Below, in pieces: positions 50,201 through 63,020 of a stretch of DNA of 64,000 nucleotides. The first letter of the stretch is position 1. Every line of letters begins with the position of its first letter. Source of the stretch: Aphidius gifuensis (taxonomy: Eukaryota > Arthropoda > Insecta > Hymenoptera > Braconidae); assembly GCF_014905175.1 (NCBI RefSeq), contig NC_057788.1, forward strand, positions 10,106,001-10,170,000, read 5' to 3'. The position numbers were made by a program, and so were the translations under genes. Under the pieces are notes generated by a model. It was not told the DNA's origin. It saw only the letters and a list, made by a program, of their open reading frames with translations, and searched no databases.

Positions 50201-53200
50201 TCCAGTAAAAGATATAGTTTTCTCACTAGGCTTATGTCTTACATATATATGGGCATCAGTAAAAGACAGAAGTATACCACCCATTTTCTCCTCTGCCCTT
50301 TCTTCTGCTTTATACTTGTGAAGAAAGCACTTTCATAAATCTGCCAGCAGATATATGTGCACACAATTTCCGAGATCCGGCCATTAAAGTTGCCTTGGCT
50401 TGTGACTCTCTCTCTCTTTTCTGTACCAAACATTCCTCATCCCTCTTTTACCTTATTCTTCGTCGTCTGTCAGCTTCTTATTCTTCTTCTTCTTCTTTTC
50501 TTCGTTTTAGACCACTCGAAGCTTTTCTACAACCCCCAAGTAATTCTATCGTCGCGGTTATATCTTGATCTCTTGTCTTCTTATTTTTTTTCTTTACCTC
50601 TTTGCTCACCCTCACATTACCAACTCTTTTTATTTTTTCTGATGGTACACACCCATTGGGATGAACTATTGTTGAAATTGCACAAGCATTTTATTTATTT
50701 TTCGTCTTTCATTTGAAGTTGTTGATTCATTATTTTTACTTTGAAACGTGACAAGAAAATTAAATTATAACATTAATAATGGTTTTATTTTTTTTTTTTT
50801 TTGAGTTGTTTAATTCTTGGAAAATTGAAGAGAAAGGTCAGACTGTGAATTATCAAAGTCCAAGGAAAAATAATAGGAGAAGAAAATGAAAAAAAAAGGG
50901 TAGTTAACAGATGGCTGGCTTAACTGTGGCATATTATACAAATTAATTAGCCCCCACAAGTTTTCTAGGGGTAGCTGAGACGGACATATTATTTATCCTG
51001 AGCGATTTCTCCTTACCGCATCGTCGAACAAAACTCTTCCGTAACCTCTATACTTGCAATACTTTGCTTTACTCATTTACTTACTCGCTCTTATTCTTTA
51101 TCTATATATATATCTTTTACTTTTCCTACCCTCATTGTCGGTCGAGTGCCAGCATCGTTTGTCTATCTTTCTATTTCCACGCTCTGGTGACTTTGTGACT
51201 CTCTATATATATATAACTCTTCACTCTACATCCCTCTGAGATTTTCTCATGTTTTCTCTGTCTTTCGTGGTCTTGATTGCAATGGTATAGTCGTGATGAT
51301 AGCAACATATACCAAAGTACTCAGTGACTTAAACTTTATCCACAAACTTACCTTTTTTTTATTTTTTAATTCATCATTTTTTTTTATTTTTAAAACAAAA
51401 TAAAACAATATTAAAAAGCCAGAATGAAATTAGATATATGTGGTAGTAACAACGAAAAAAAATTGTCAAGAAAAGTTTGATTTAAAATTGAAAAAAAAAT
51501 AAATGAATAAAAGAGACAGGTTCATGTCAAAAATGAAAAAATCTCGAGTAGCCATCAGCTAACAGCAACAATCAAATTCAAAAAGAAAAGAAAATACGAA
51601 AAGAAAAGTTTTTTTCCTCAACATTCTACTCTCAAACCATTTCATTTTTATTTTTTTATTTTTTTATAAACCTAAACCCGCCTTGAGCGTGGTCAGAAAG
51701 AAACGTGCGGGTAAGGGATGATGAAAAAAATAAAGAATAAAGGGCCAAGAACACAAAACTTCCTATCGCACATGTATGTAATATATATAAATGTGTTGTA
51801 GAAAAGAAAATCCTTGAGATGTCTGGCCAGTCTGCTTCAATTTTGAGTGAAATGAAGGAAAATAAATAAGATAAAATATATAAAAAAAAAATAAATAAAT
51901 AAAATAGTAGGAAGGTGAAAAGGTTAGAGAGTGAACAAGAAAATCGTATTGATAAGTCTACATAGAAGAAAAGTGTGGCGTTAGAATGAAGAGAAAATTA
52001 CGAAAACTGTAGAGAGAAGGTAAAAAATACTGAATTGCATCCCTTCTTTATTCCATCTCGGTCCACTAAAAAAAAAAAAATGAAATAAAATAGGAAAAAA
52101 ATGAAAAGAAGAAGAAAAAAAAAAGGCTTAGAAATGGAAGAGGCGAGATTGGTGAAAGCACATATATATATATTTATTTTTTTCTTTCTTTACCCCTCTT
52201 TTGCTTTAACATGAATGAGTGAGATGAAAAATTCAACTGAGAATAAAATACAGCCTGCCAAGGCAGCCTCTATACTCACTTGCCTCACCAAGTGAGATGA
52301 AATTGGGATAAAAGAGAGGGTAAATGTGAACGTTTTGCGAGTTTGTGGTGGTTTAAACGGGGTGTGTTGCAACCCCCCTCAATATAACTGAAAACAGCCC
52401 CGCCCGTCATATTCTACAAGGGCCAATCCGATCTCGACTCTTTATTAGATCCATAAATTCATCATATCCATCTCGAGTTTGTTGCGTCAACCTTATTGGC
52501 CAAATATTCTTTTCCTCTCAAGCAACCCTCTTTTTATTTATTTATTTATTTTTTTTCCACGTGACAGTAGCAAATGACAACCGAGTACTTATCACAATTA
52601 ACAATATAAATATTAATTTGTTAAATGCTCGTAGTAAGGAAAAAAAAAATAATAATAATTACATTTGAAAAATTAGATTAAAAATAAAACAAAGATTTTA
52701 AAAAAATAATGACAAAAAATTTAATTGATGGTATGAATTTTTTAATTGTCATTTTTGATTGTATTTTTAAAAATAAAATTTAATTTTTATGCTGAGGATA
52801 AAAATAAGCCATGAACTTTGTTGTATTTTTTTTTATTTTTATTATATTTTCAGACTATCATATTATAAATATTCAATTGTTCACAGACAAGGATACAAGT
52901 AGATTAAAATGACAAAAAAAATTTATTTCAGGATCTAGATGAATTTGGCAACAAGAGATATGCATATGTAGAAAAGTAACCTGGTATTTTCCAGGGCAAG
53001 TGAAGAGTAAAGACTTTGTGAGAAAAAAAAAACCACTTATATACTGGACATGAGTAAAATTGCGCGCGCATTTAAACAACCCCTCGAATTTTCATCTCGG
53101 TTATTTCTACTAGTACTCTGTCAAGACCACTGTCCACCCTGCAGATGCTCACTTTGTTAATTTTTCTTTCTATTATTATATTAATTGCAAACAACCCTTA

Positions 53201-56200
53201 TGAAAAATTTATTTTTCACATAGGAAATTGTAAATAATCCAGTCATTGTTTCTATGCCAAATACACATGTTTTATTTTTTTTGCTTATTTATGGGAATAA
53301 AAAAATAACAGCTATAACAAAATATTATTTTAACGACACTCAAAGGATTTAGAAAAAAAATATATATACGTGTAAGTGTATGTATTTTTTTTTATATACA
53401 TACAGATAGTGATGAAAAAAAAAGCGAAAAAGAAATAATAATACTGAAAAAATAGTACGTGGACCATCGAGGTCCTTGACGAACACGAGGATCAATATTC
53501 TCCAATACCATACTCCCAGTATTTTTATTTTTTTTTTATTTGTTATATATACAAGCACCAAGCCCATTCCTATACCACCAATAAAAACCCCATACCCATG
53601 TATATATGGCGATTCTTTTTCCGAGTTTCTATTGGCCGTAAAACACTGACCAGCTGAAAGGTCGAATTTTATCGCGAGAAAAGAAATATCGATGTAGAGG
53701 TAAAGAAGAAAAGTTTGAAAAAATAAAAAAAAAAAAAAAAGATAGAAAATTGAAAAAGAAAACATATATAAAACAATAAATAAATAAATAATAAGATTTA
53801 GAGAATAAAAAAAAAAAGTACAAAAACTTGAATGAAAAAGAAAAATAAAAATAAATAAAATAAAAATTCAAAGTTTAGAAATAGGAAAACGATTGAATAT
53901 GTTTCGATAAGTTGGCAGCTATAAGTGTTGCTTCTACAGGTTTGCAAAAAGCCAAGAAAAATAAAAAAAATCTTCATACACAGTGGATTGATAAAAAAAA
54001 AATATATACATTGAGAATTTTGTTGGACTTTGATGATTTTAAGCAAGATGTAGAAAAAGGAAAAGAAGAAATAAAAAGTTGAAGAAGAGAAGCTTGTCCA
54101 AAGTACCATTTCAATATACCAAAAACAACTATTACATTATTTTTGTCTATTTTTGTTCACAGCATGTGTTTTCAAACTTAAGACAGTACAGTTGAAAGCA
54201 ACTGTGGCTCAGAACAAGATCGAGCAACAAAAATATATATATACAAAAAGATCCTTGGAGTATCATCTAACAAAGCCCATCAAAAGTGATACAAAACCAG
54301 TAAAAAGAAAAAAAGGGGTTTAAGTTGATATAAAAAAACAAAAAAAACATAAGACATCTTGAAATTTGTTCAAGTTGAAACAACCAACTGGACAAACTAT
54401 ATAAAAATTGTCATAAAAAATCAACAAATATTAACATGATCAATCAAAAATATGATCATTAAAACTAGGATAAAATTAATAATGATGATTCATCAATCAA
54501 TCAACAAAAAATCCACATATGAATGATGATAATAATCAAGTTTTATGGTGTACTTGCATTGATGCATATATTGAAAAATAAAAAATTGCATATGAATATT
54601 AAAATTTTATTCTTAAACGTGGATTGGAGGAGGTAATCCTCCAATCATCATACACGAAGATATAACCTTTCTATATAATATGATATTATCATATTGCGCG
54701 AGGATTATTATTGGTCGACTCATAGCCCTACCCAACCAACATCTTGCCAACCTTATACTCCTACTCCTTCTTATCCTCTTTCTACAACTACCTCTTTCTT
54801 TACCTCTTTCTCTCTCTTTTATCCCCCTGCTGAATATCACCTCTTTACCCTCATTTATATATATCAACATCTTGCTTTCTCTGATGTATATTTCCTCTTG
54901 ATTCTCCTCTTTCATTTTCCATATATACTTACAACGTTCTCTCAGCAGCAGCACACTCGATCCTCAACGTTTTACTCGTACAGTACTCTTGCAAAATTCT
55001 CAGTACGTACATGTATACTTACTGTACATTTTTATCTATATATCTATTTTACCTTTTTTTAAAAAATCTACCTCTTCATGACGCATATATATATTAAGGT
55101 GGGGCAACACTTTTACCGCGACTTGCAGGAATCGCGCGCGTCTACTTTTATTTCTTTCTATATATTTTTCTCTCTGTATATTTTGTCTTTCACTCTGTAC
55201 CACCCAACTTTACTCCTATGCTTTGCTATATAACGCTCACCGAATTATGAGGATCAATACGCGAGACGAGAAAGCTTGCAAGACCAGCGCCGACGCTATA
55301 CTATATTATATCCAGTCCATCTTCAACAGTGGACATGATTATTTATTATTTTTTTTAAATTTATTTATACAGTCAATTGATGTTAAATTTTTTTTTAATT
55401 ATCATTAATTATTAAACCTAACTGTGGACACTTGGTTCAGAGTTTGAGACAATATAAAAAAAAATTGAATTTTTAATATTTTAAAAGAACCAAAAGACCC
55501 ACATGAATTTTCTATGATTTATGTAAACACATGACAATAAATATTTGAACATGTTGATTGAATCATGCATATCAAAAAATAAAATAAAAATAAAATCATG
55601 TTGATATAGAAATCTTGGGGGAACAAATTGTGACCAGCATATCATATTCATCTTTATTTATCTTTGAATATATGCGTCGAAGATCGTCATGTTGGTATTT
55701 GATACAAACATGATATGCCTATATACAGATAGTAAAATAGAGAAAGATAAAAAATTAAATCGATATATGCCATCGCACAAGCAACTCGTATACTCAACCT
55801 CAGTACTGCACCAACAAAACCAACCCCTTTCTACTCAATCCTCATATCTCTTTCTCTCTTAAACACACACAACACACACACATACTAACTGACTCTTTTG
55901 ATTCTCTATCTCTATGTATACATGTACACCAAAAATCCTCTCTAGCTTGGGCATACTACTGTCATCACACCGTACAACCACCACAAAACTACCCACTTTC
56001 ATGCAGCCTAAAGTCCGCGTTTCACTTTGTGTCTACAACGCGCCAAGCTACAAGAGCCGTAACCATTGTCGCTTCTATTTTTTATTATTTCTTTTTATTA
56101 TTATTTTTTTTTTCTATTTTTACAACCTTCTATTCTATGTACTATCTTCTTTTTTATTTTTTTACTCAACAGTATATGAGCTATTTTTTTTTTTTTTTTG

Positions 56201-56300
56201 TCTTTTATTTGGAAAAAAAACTTGTTGCATGTGTGAATCAACTCATTTAGCTCATGATATTAATATATTTATATATAATATTATAAAATTAAATATATAA
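47240..56300. other. gene-poor AT-rich region
   Basis: Dominated by A and T runs, pyrimidine-rich stretches (50400-50640, 51000-51260, 54730-54950) and purine-rich stretches (51840-52160). GC-richer pockets lie at 48960-49020, 52390-52510 and 55120-55310. The longest frames (for example 53349-53765 minus and 55914-56300 plus) consist largely of homopolymer-encoded residues. Nothing is supported as a gene. Confidence 0.4.
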
Positions 56301-56317
56301 TATATTTATTTTGACAG

Positions 56318-57954
56318 ATAAAAATCAAACTGAGGAAATGGAAAAAACTGATGATGGGTTTGATGGACAATTTGCCTCCGGAGGTAATACACTATTGAGA
56401 TAAAATAAAAATGAAACGTTTTTAGTGTTTATATGTGCTGGTATTATATATATAAAATAAAATGTTGAAGCGTGTGTCCGGATGTAGAGAAGCATTCAAG
56501 CGAATGGATCGCGAATGGTCGAATGGTGTGTAGCGGGGGCTGATGCCTAGGGGCTAAACGAGTCGAGACAATAGCACGGAGACACGGAAAAATACAAGCG
56601 TAATATAACTGTCCAGTTCAAAACGAAAAAAAGAAAAAATAAAATATATAGAGAGAGAAAAGACAGTTGGGAGGAAGATTGCTGGGGGTGGTTGCCACTG
56701 GGGGGTTGAAGAGAAAATCCAATGTCCAGCAATCCGGGATGAAATAGAATATAAAAAGGAAAAAAAAAAAATGAAAATGAAAAGAGCCAACGGAGTGAGT
56801 TAGTGAATGAGACAAAACGACACTGAATTCACTCGTTACACACACCCGCACAAATGTTAAATTTATATATATATTTGGAATAGCCGAGAACTGGACACCA
56901 CTATACTCAATCGTACGACTATCTATTTGAAATTTTTCTCCTATATAAATGTACTTTTATATATATCGTTTGGAAAAATAATGGGATTCCCATCATGAAG
57001 TGGATTTCCCGAGGGACAACTGGACATCGATGCTGCACGCGCGTCAACCTATCGTTTTTTGTTTTTTTTTTTTTTGTCTTTCACATGTGTCGGTGTGTCT
57101 TTTACCTCGTTCAATTCAACTCACTAGTCACCAATCTACGTATTATCGTTATTTTTTATATTTATATTTATATATTACTTAAAACTATCTCGATTTTTCA
57201 CTGTATATCTATCAAACCCCGCACCATTCACCTGTCTTGGACTCTTCGATTTTTAGTCGTTCAACAATATCCGATTATCGCTTACCACCTGTCTCACAGT
57301 TACTTAATTATTCTTAAATTTACCATTCAAAGATATTCTCAACAGTAAATTTTAATTTATCCAGAATTTTTTTGTATATTTTTTTTATACTTTTACTCGC
57401 TTTGTTTATTTAATTTATTTCAACTGTTTTTTTACATTTTAAACTGTTATGTATATTGCACTGAAATATTTATATTTTTAGAAAAGTTGATTATCTTTAT
57501 GTTTTGGTGAAATTATATTCTATGATTTTTTAAATTATTTTTGCTTCAGGATGGAACTGACGAGTCATCTGATTGGATAAATTGTTACTCGCTCTGGTTG
57601 AGTCTTCCTGATGGTATTCAACAAAAACTTTATTGACAACAATGAGTAATTTTTTCACAGATAAAAATAAATCACAAAACAATCATCGAATTTTAATCAG
57701 ATACTTAATTTTGAATATGAAGCAGAAACATACAATAATCAAATAAAAAATATCAAAATTAAGAAACAAATTCATAATGATCACAATCAATAAACTTTTT
57801 TCAATCAACTTGTTTATGAATTATTTACTTGTAAATAATTGTAAAGAAAAAATATATTAGAGATTATGATAGTTTTAAGTAATGTTATAATTAATTGTTT
57901 ACAGCACCAAGAGCCTTTGCAACTTTACTTGACTTGATAAAATTGGTGAAATAA
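56318..57954 (+). other. three-exon candidate gene end, phase-consistent
   Basis: Three short segments with good splice signals join in one frame. Segment 56318-56383 has acceptor TTTTGACAG and donor GAG|GTAATA. Segment 57550-57613 has acceptor TTGCTTCAG and donor ATG|GTATTC. Segment 57905-57954 has acceptor TTGTTTACAG, ends in TAA, and overlaps an AATAAA. The joined tail contains DWINCYSLWLSLPD followed by APRAFATLLDLIKLVK. The first segment is also open in a second frame (EEMEKTDDGFDGQFASG) that does not join the next. No family is recognised. If real, its 5' exons would lie in the long gene-poor region to the left. Confidence 0.35.
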
Positions 57955-57962
57955 AATCCTAC

Positions 57963-58058
57963 CTTTTTAGCTGATGTTATCCATCCTGTTGTTGGAGTGA
58001 ACCCCAAGCAGTCCATATTGTACCAGCAGATCAACAGCAACAGCAGATTGAATGCCAT
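57963..58058 (-). other. possible signal-peptide first exon (competing strand)
   Basis: From an ATG at 58058 the minus strand reads 32 codons beginning MAFNLLLLLICWYNMDCLGF, a typical signal peptide. It ends exactly at a consensus donor (AAG|GTAGGA). A possible next exon starts at 57607 after an acceptor-like ATCAG. This conflicts with the plus-strand model in the same DNA, and at most one is likely to be right. Confidence 0.3.
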
Positions 58059-58831
58059 CTACTTTTACCACATCTTTAGGAGAACAAACTTTATCATTTG
58101 TTTATCAATTAATTTAAATGAGTTTTGAATGACTCAATAATACCAAAAAATATTGAGAAAAAAAATTAAAAATTATTCCAATCCATCATAATTTATTGCT
58201 TAATCATAAGCTGTATTTATATTTAAGTTAATTTTTTCATTTTATCAAACTACTGATCATTTTTTAAAATATATATGAATTGCTGAACAACATGTTGGTA
58301 AAGTACTACATTATGGTAAAATAATTAAAAAAGCTTCAAATATATTATATTATAATATTCAATATTTTTTTTTTATCAACTAATTTTATATAATTTATAA
58401 ATAAAAATAGCAATCACTTAAGTCATCAGTTGAATCAGATATGCGTTTTTCAAGAGTTTTTACATATTTTCAATAGAAGGAAGAACTGCTCACCGAAAGA
58501 TGTATGACGATTATTTACAATTTCCACTGAAAAAAAAAAATAATAACAATAATAGCCCTGGTGGAAAAAATTTCTCTAGATTTTTCTAGATTTCTCCGTA
58601 TTTCTGCGCAATTTAGACTTACGGAGATATTTACGGAGTATTCTCCAGGCTATTTTATAATATCTCCGCATTGTCTCCGAAATTTTTGCTTGAAAAAACC
58701 AACGGAATAAGAATGAAAAAATTAACAGAAAAACGAGAAATAGGACTTAAGATAGCACTACTGGTGTTTTTCTCGAGAAATTCCAGCATAATTATGTTTG
58801 GCGTATATCCAGGATATATATTTTTTCGTAA

Positions 58832-59158
58832 AGGGGTCATATAAAACGATTGTTGTGGCCTTCATGGTTTGAAACAGTGATCATCATCTATATTACAGCG
58901 CTTGTATCAATCGTGTGGACAGCACTGACATTTGCTGTAGATATATATTTCAAAACGAACTCACCTGTTATTTCCAGAGTCATTTTCACCCTGTCAATAA
59001 TTTCAGGTAATATACTTATCATATAAATTAATAACATTTGTTTTTTTATCTTCTGTTAACAGCTTGTTTTAAGAAAAAAATGCAATTAATGAGCATCATT
59101 AATCCTGCTAATATTATGATAGCAAATGTGCTTGTCAATTGGTTAGATCGAGCTTTAG
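58832..59158 (+). other. candidate membrane-protein exon pair
   Basis: The frame 58832-59006 is open for 58 codons. It reads two hydrophobic stretches around LLWPSWFETVIIIYITALVS and VISRVIFTLSIIS, ending at donor CAG|GTAATA. A second segment, 59063-59158 (acceptor CTGTTAACAG), joins in phase with KKKMQLMSIINPANIMIANV and WLDRAL. The composition looks like a multi-pass membrane protein. No start, no end and no family are recognised, and a competing minus-strand exon overlaps the second segment. It may be a relic. Confidence 0.35.
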
Positions 59159-59221
59159 GTAACCAGCCAACTTCCTGATGGTGGCGATCCAAAATATATG
59201 AAGCAATTAAAATCATTAAAC
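59046..59221 (-). other. candidate terminal exon of a membrane protein (competing strand)
   Basis: The minus strand has a pyrimidine-rich acceptor (TTTTTTCTAATTCTAG). It is followed by a frame of 58 codons with two hydrophobic helices separated by DRHHQEVGWLPKARSNQLTS, ending in TAA. The loop composition looks like real protein. It overlaps the plus-strand candidate at 59063-59158. No upstream exon could be chained with confidence. Confidence 0.35.
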
Positions 59222-59698
59222 CTAGAATTAGAAAAAAACAAAAAAAAAATGTAAATAAAAAACTGAGAAGATTTGAATGATTTATTAGCAAAACAGTTGG
59301 CGGTTGTCAAATTGGTGGTGATAGTCCTTGTTGCTCCTGAAACAAATAAATTGAAAAAAAAAAATGAGATGAAACTAAATGAATTTGTCTGTCTTGGTAA
59401 TTGCGATTACATAATATTAATATTTTTTTCTTTTTTTGCTTATGGAAATATTCTTTTTTATGAAATAAATTTTAGGTGAAGAAAAAATAGCAAAAAGTTG
59501 AAGAAATGGCGAAAAAAAGTCGGAATAAATTTGAGGTGAAGAAAGGTTGAAAAATTTTGAAAAAAATCGGAAGAAATTTAAGATGGAGAGAGGCTGGAAA
59601 ATGAGTGGAGAAATATTTCCACCGTTTCTCCGACCCTGGGTCATTTTCGGAAAGAGGGGAAAAAAAGTAGAGAAAAGACGGAGAAGTATTTACACGAG

Positions 59699-59700
<2 letters not shown>

Positions 59701-59760
<60 letters not shown>
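59701..59760 (+). repeat. ATT microsatellite, 20 units
   Basis: A perfect run of twenty ATT triplets, the longest pure microsatellite in the window. Confidence 0.97.
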
Positions 59761-60696
59761 TAATTCAATTTAATTTAATTATTTATTATTAAATTTAGTG
59801 GTTAATATTTTAATTTCAATTTTTGATGATCATAATAATGTTTCTTCTTTATCACTTCAGTGAAATAAGATTCTCAAAGCTCATTTTGATGACACATTCT
59901 TACAATCAATATTTCAAATAATTTTTTTTTATTGAGTAAAATGTAAACTCAAGTACATGAATTTTGTTTATTTTTAAATTTTTAAATTCAACCCAATGTG
60001 TGTTAAATAAAATCATTGTTGATAAAAAAACAACTAATTTAGCTATTAAAATATCCAAAAACAATATCTTCAATAAATGATAACTGTTTTTTTTTAAATG
60101 TCGAGTTTATAAGCAAAATTTGTTTTGCATACTGCTTGTATTTATATGGATAAACAGACGCGCGAGCTTAGGCGTTCACGAGAGAAGGGGCCGAAGACCA
60201 CGCATATATATTTGTTGTTAAATTAATAACTCGGTAAATAATTAATAAAAATATCTAAAAATTCTCGACTGGTTATTGCATCCGGACCCTCAATTCATGA
60301 AAACAGCCTTATGTTACGAGAAAGTAGGGCAGGGGGATGTGACATGCGCAAAGCTGTGTTTTGTGGACCACCTGAATCAGCTGGGCTGATCTGGGCTATC
60401 TGGATCATCTGGATGCTAGATCTGCTAGACGCATATACATGCTGTACATGGTTGCAACAGGTTGCAATTTAACTTTACAAGATATAAATATTGATTTCTG
60501 TTGATTAAGTTGGTGCAAAGGTAAAAAACCGCATTTTATTTACGTACATTTGAAAACACCGTATATTATCAAGTACTTTCAATCAAATTTTTAAAATTTA
60601 GTATTTGACATTAGAAATTCTATCCATCTATCTATTCATCATCGGATTCTCGACTGAAAATAAAAAATATAGAGTAATCCGAGTGATCAGATAAAA
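59761..60696. other. 5' flank of the F-box-type LRR gene
   Basis: AT-rich, with one GC-richer block (60160-60470). That block contains imperfect 10-bp repeats of the kind CTGATCTGGG / CTATCTGGAT at 60371-60430. No coding frame is supported. The promoter is presumably within this interval, but no motif is decisive. Confidence 0.4.
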
Positions 60697-62724
60697 ATGA
60701 AGACTAAAACCAACGTGCAAAAATCAAAATCGCCCATTTTTCGGACTGTAAGTTTTAAATCATATATTATTTCAAGAACAAGTAAATAATCGCAAATATA
60801 TCAGAAAGCCATATAAAAAATACAATAAAAAACAAATTAATATTAAGAATGCAGTTTCAACAAACGCATAAATGATCTTTATCATGACAAAGTAAGAAGT
60901 TAATATAAAATAATTGCCTAAAATAAACAAACATATGTTAGTGTGAGAGAGAACGCAGTAGAATATTACTTATAAGCAAATGCTAAAAAATTTTGACCAA
61001 TCACATAGTTAATAAACAAAAAAAAAATAAGTTAATAAAAAAAATATTTATTAAATATAGAAAATATAGTTTTTTTCAAATAGAAAATACAAATTTATTT
61101 TTTGAAATTATTTTGGGGAAAATATAGCTTTAAAAGTGTGATGCGTGAGTAGCGTTAACTAATTTAATCCTTCTAATTGATTCAAATGAACAGATGGAAT
61201 AACATTGCTAATGTAGTTGTTTTCGTAAATTCTGGCTATAAAAATTATTATATTAATTACTTATCAGAACGACTACATCAATCATTTAATATACTATATA
61301 GATAGTTTAAATTAATATGAAAACTCCCTTTTTTTATTATTTATCATTACATTTAAGAAAATAATTAAAAAAATGTATAAATTAAGTAACAAAATTTTTT
61401 TTTTCTTATAGATTCAAGATGAATGCAATAAAAATAAGAGCAATTTTGTCGATATTGGTACTGATAAAATACGTTGTTATACCTGTGACGATAATATTAA
61501 AGATATTATAAATAACAATTATCATGATTGCAAGATAATAAGTTCGCTTAAAGCACTGAGAATGTCTTGTTTTTCTGTGTTTAACATGAATCAATTAGTA
61601 CCTGACAATCCACGACTCGAAAAAAGTAAGAAAATAACAACACCTTAATTTTTAATGATAAAAACCAAATTTTGTAAAATATATTATAAATACTAATGAT
61701 GATATTTAATTAATTTTTCAGTATGCACAGATGAGCTTAATAATTTCGTCTATTCACGCTATAAAACATATACATTCAAAAAGGGAAAAGCTCGTTCAGA
61801 CAATGAATTACATGAAAAAGAAAATGATTTTAAATACGTAATTAATCTTTGTGGATTTCATTTAAAGACTCTAAATGTAGAATATCCTTTTTCTAAAATA
61901 ATGCCATTTATCAATACTAATTGTCCTAATCTTAATGAACTTATATTACAATTCAAAGAAATTGAAGATCAAAATTTTGAAAATTCTTTTTTTAATATGT
62001 CTCATCTTGAAGTACTAACGATTAATTGGCAATAATGTGAAAATTCAAGTTTACCATTAGTTTACCATAGTTTCCGACACCTATCATATTTTTTTCGAAA
62101 TCAAACCAAGAAAATGGCAAACCTGGACCTTTATTGACTGGACTATTAGTCAAGTCATTAGAACAAGTTGGTGGAACCTTGAAAGAGTTATGTTTTTCAC
62201 GTGATCAAAATAAAAAATATCTCTGCTTACCAGATTCATTGGCTTCCGTAAGTTTAAATTTTTTAAATATTATATTACTATAAAAAAATTTTATCTAATT
62301 TTTAATACATAACTTGTTCATTTTCCAGGTATTTCCTCAATTAATAACTTTGGAGAAGTTAAATATAATTAATTTTGAGCCAAGCCAATCATTACTCCAG
62401 TCGATAAGTGAAATAAAAAGTTTAGTTCATCTGAGACTCATGTGTTCTTGGCTGAACAATGATCCAGTATTTGATAAACAAACTGATATGTATCCAATTG
62501 GGAATCTACAAAATCTCGAGACGTTATTTATTAATTATAATTGTGGCGTTACAGATGAATTTTTGATTAATATTTGTAATATTGCTAAAAAATTAAGGCA
62601 TTTAGATATAATTGGTAAAAATATAACAGATAATGGTATGATTGCACTTAATGATTTAAAAGAGTTGGAATCGCTCAAATTTAATTTGAATGAATTAGAA
62701 AATAATGATGAAATAATTAATTAA
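60697..62724 (+). pseudogene. broken F-box-type (RNI-like) LRR gene, four exons
   Basis: Exons are 60697-60747, 61412-61625, 61722-62247 and 62329-62724. Donors are GTAAGT, GTAAGA and GTAAGT. Acceptors are TTCTTATAG, TTTTTCAG and TTTTCCAG. All junction phases agree. The product has RNI-type LRRs: CGFHLKTLNV, LxxSLEQVGGTLKELCF, and in exon 4 VTDEFLINIC followed by KKLRHLDI and a NITDNGM repeat. These are as in FBXL ubiquitin-ligase substrate receptors. The 88 codons of exons 1 and 2 and the start of exon 3 show no clear F-box. Exon 3 carries an in-frame TAA at 62033 and a frame change near the seven-T run at 62089-62095, after which the family sequence resumes. It is therefore probably a pseudogene, unless the breaks are base-calling errors. 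A partly duplicated secreted gene follows directly. Confidence 0.75.
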
Positions 62725-62769
62725 CCCCAATATATGGGCTTGCGAGTGTGTTTGAACATGCCATACGTT

Positions 62770-63020
62770 GCCACATCTAATTTTTGTAAAGTTTATAATT
62801 AGTTACTCATTAATTGACCGATCAACATTCATCATCAGCTCAATCAGGACTTGAATTTATTGGATTATATGATAATAGCTGTTCTGCACGTATTCATCTT
62901 GATGTTTTAAATACAACAAATAATGAAGATAAATTATTAAATCAAGATTGGATAATCACTGTTGGTGGTAGTGATGGAAATTCAATATATTCTTTTTACA
63001 TGAATTCAAAAAATTGGTGA
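62770..63020 (+). pseudogene. 3' fragment of an unrecognised duplicated gene
   Basis: The last 60 or so codons are intact. They include QSGLEFIGLYDNSCSARIHL, DWIITVGGSDG and a terminal YMNSKNW, with TGA at 63018. The first part matches the copy near 63953-63990 at nucleotide level, 1112 bp downstream. Upstream of about 62840 the match erodes (TTTATAATTAG against TTTATAATTATGG) and the frame stops. The 5' part with the signal peptide is missing. It lies only 90 bp after the LRR pseudogene stop. The family is not recognised. Confidence 0.6.

Larger units (their letters stand above)
58555..59641. repeat. CTCCG-rich flanks around the membrane-exon candidates
   Basis: At the left, CCCTGGTGGAAAAAATTTCTC leads into CTCCG-rich sequence. 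At the right, GGAGAAATATTTCCACCG leads to CTCCGACCCTGGG, roughly the inverted counterpart. The candidate exons lie between, so the interval may be a transposed or element-captured segment. The inverted match is imperfect. Confidence 0.35.

Noticed and set aside
53349..54109. long minus-strand frames of 80-138 codons
   Set aside because: They are mostly Phe, Tyr, Lys and Leu encoded by T/A homopolymers, overlap each other in different frames, and have no domain.
55914..56300. 128-codon plus-strand frame
   Set aside because: The second half is homopolymer-encoded Phe. There is no homology, splice logic or start context.
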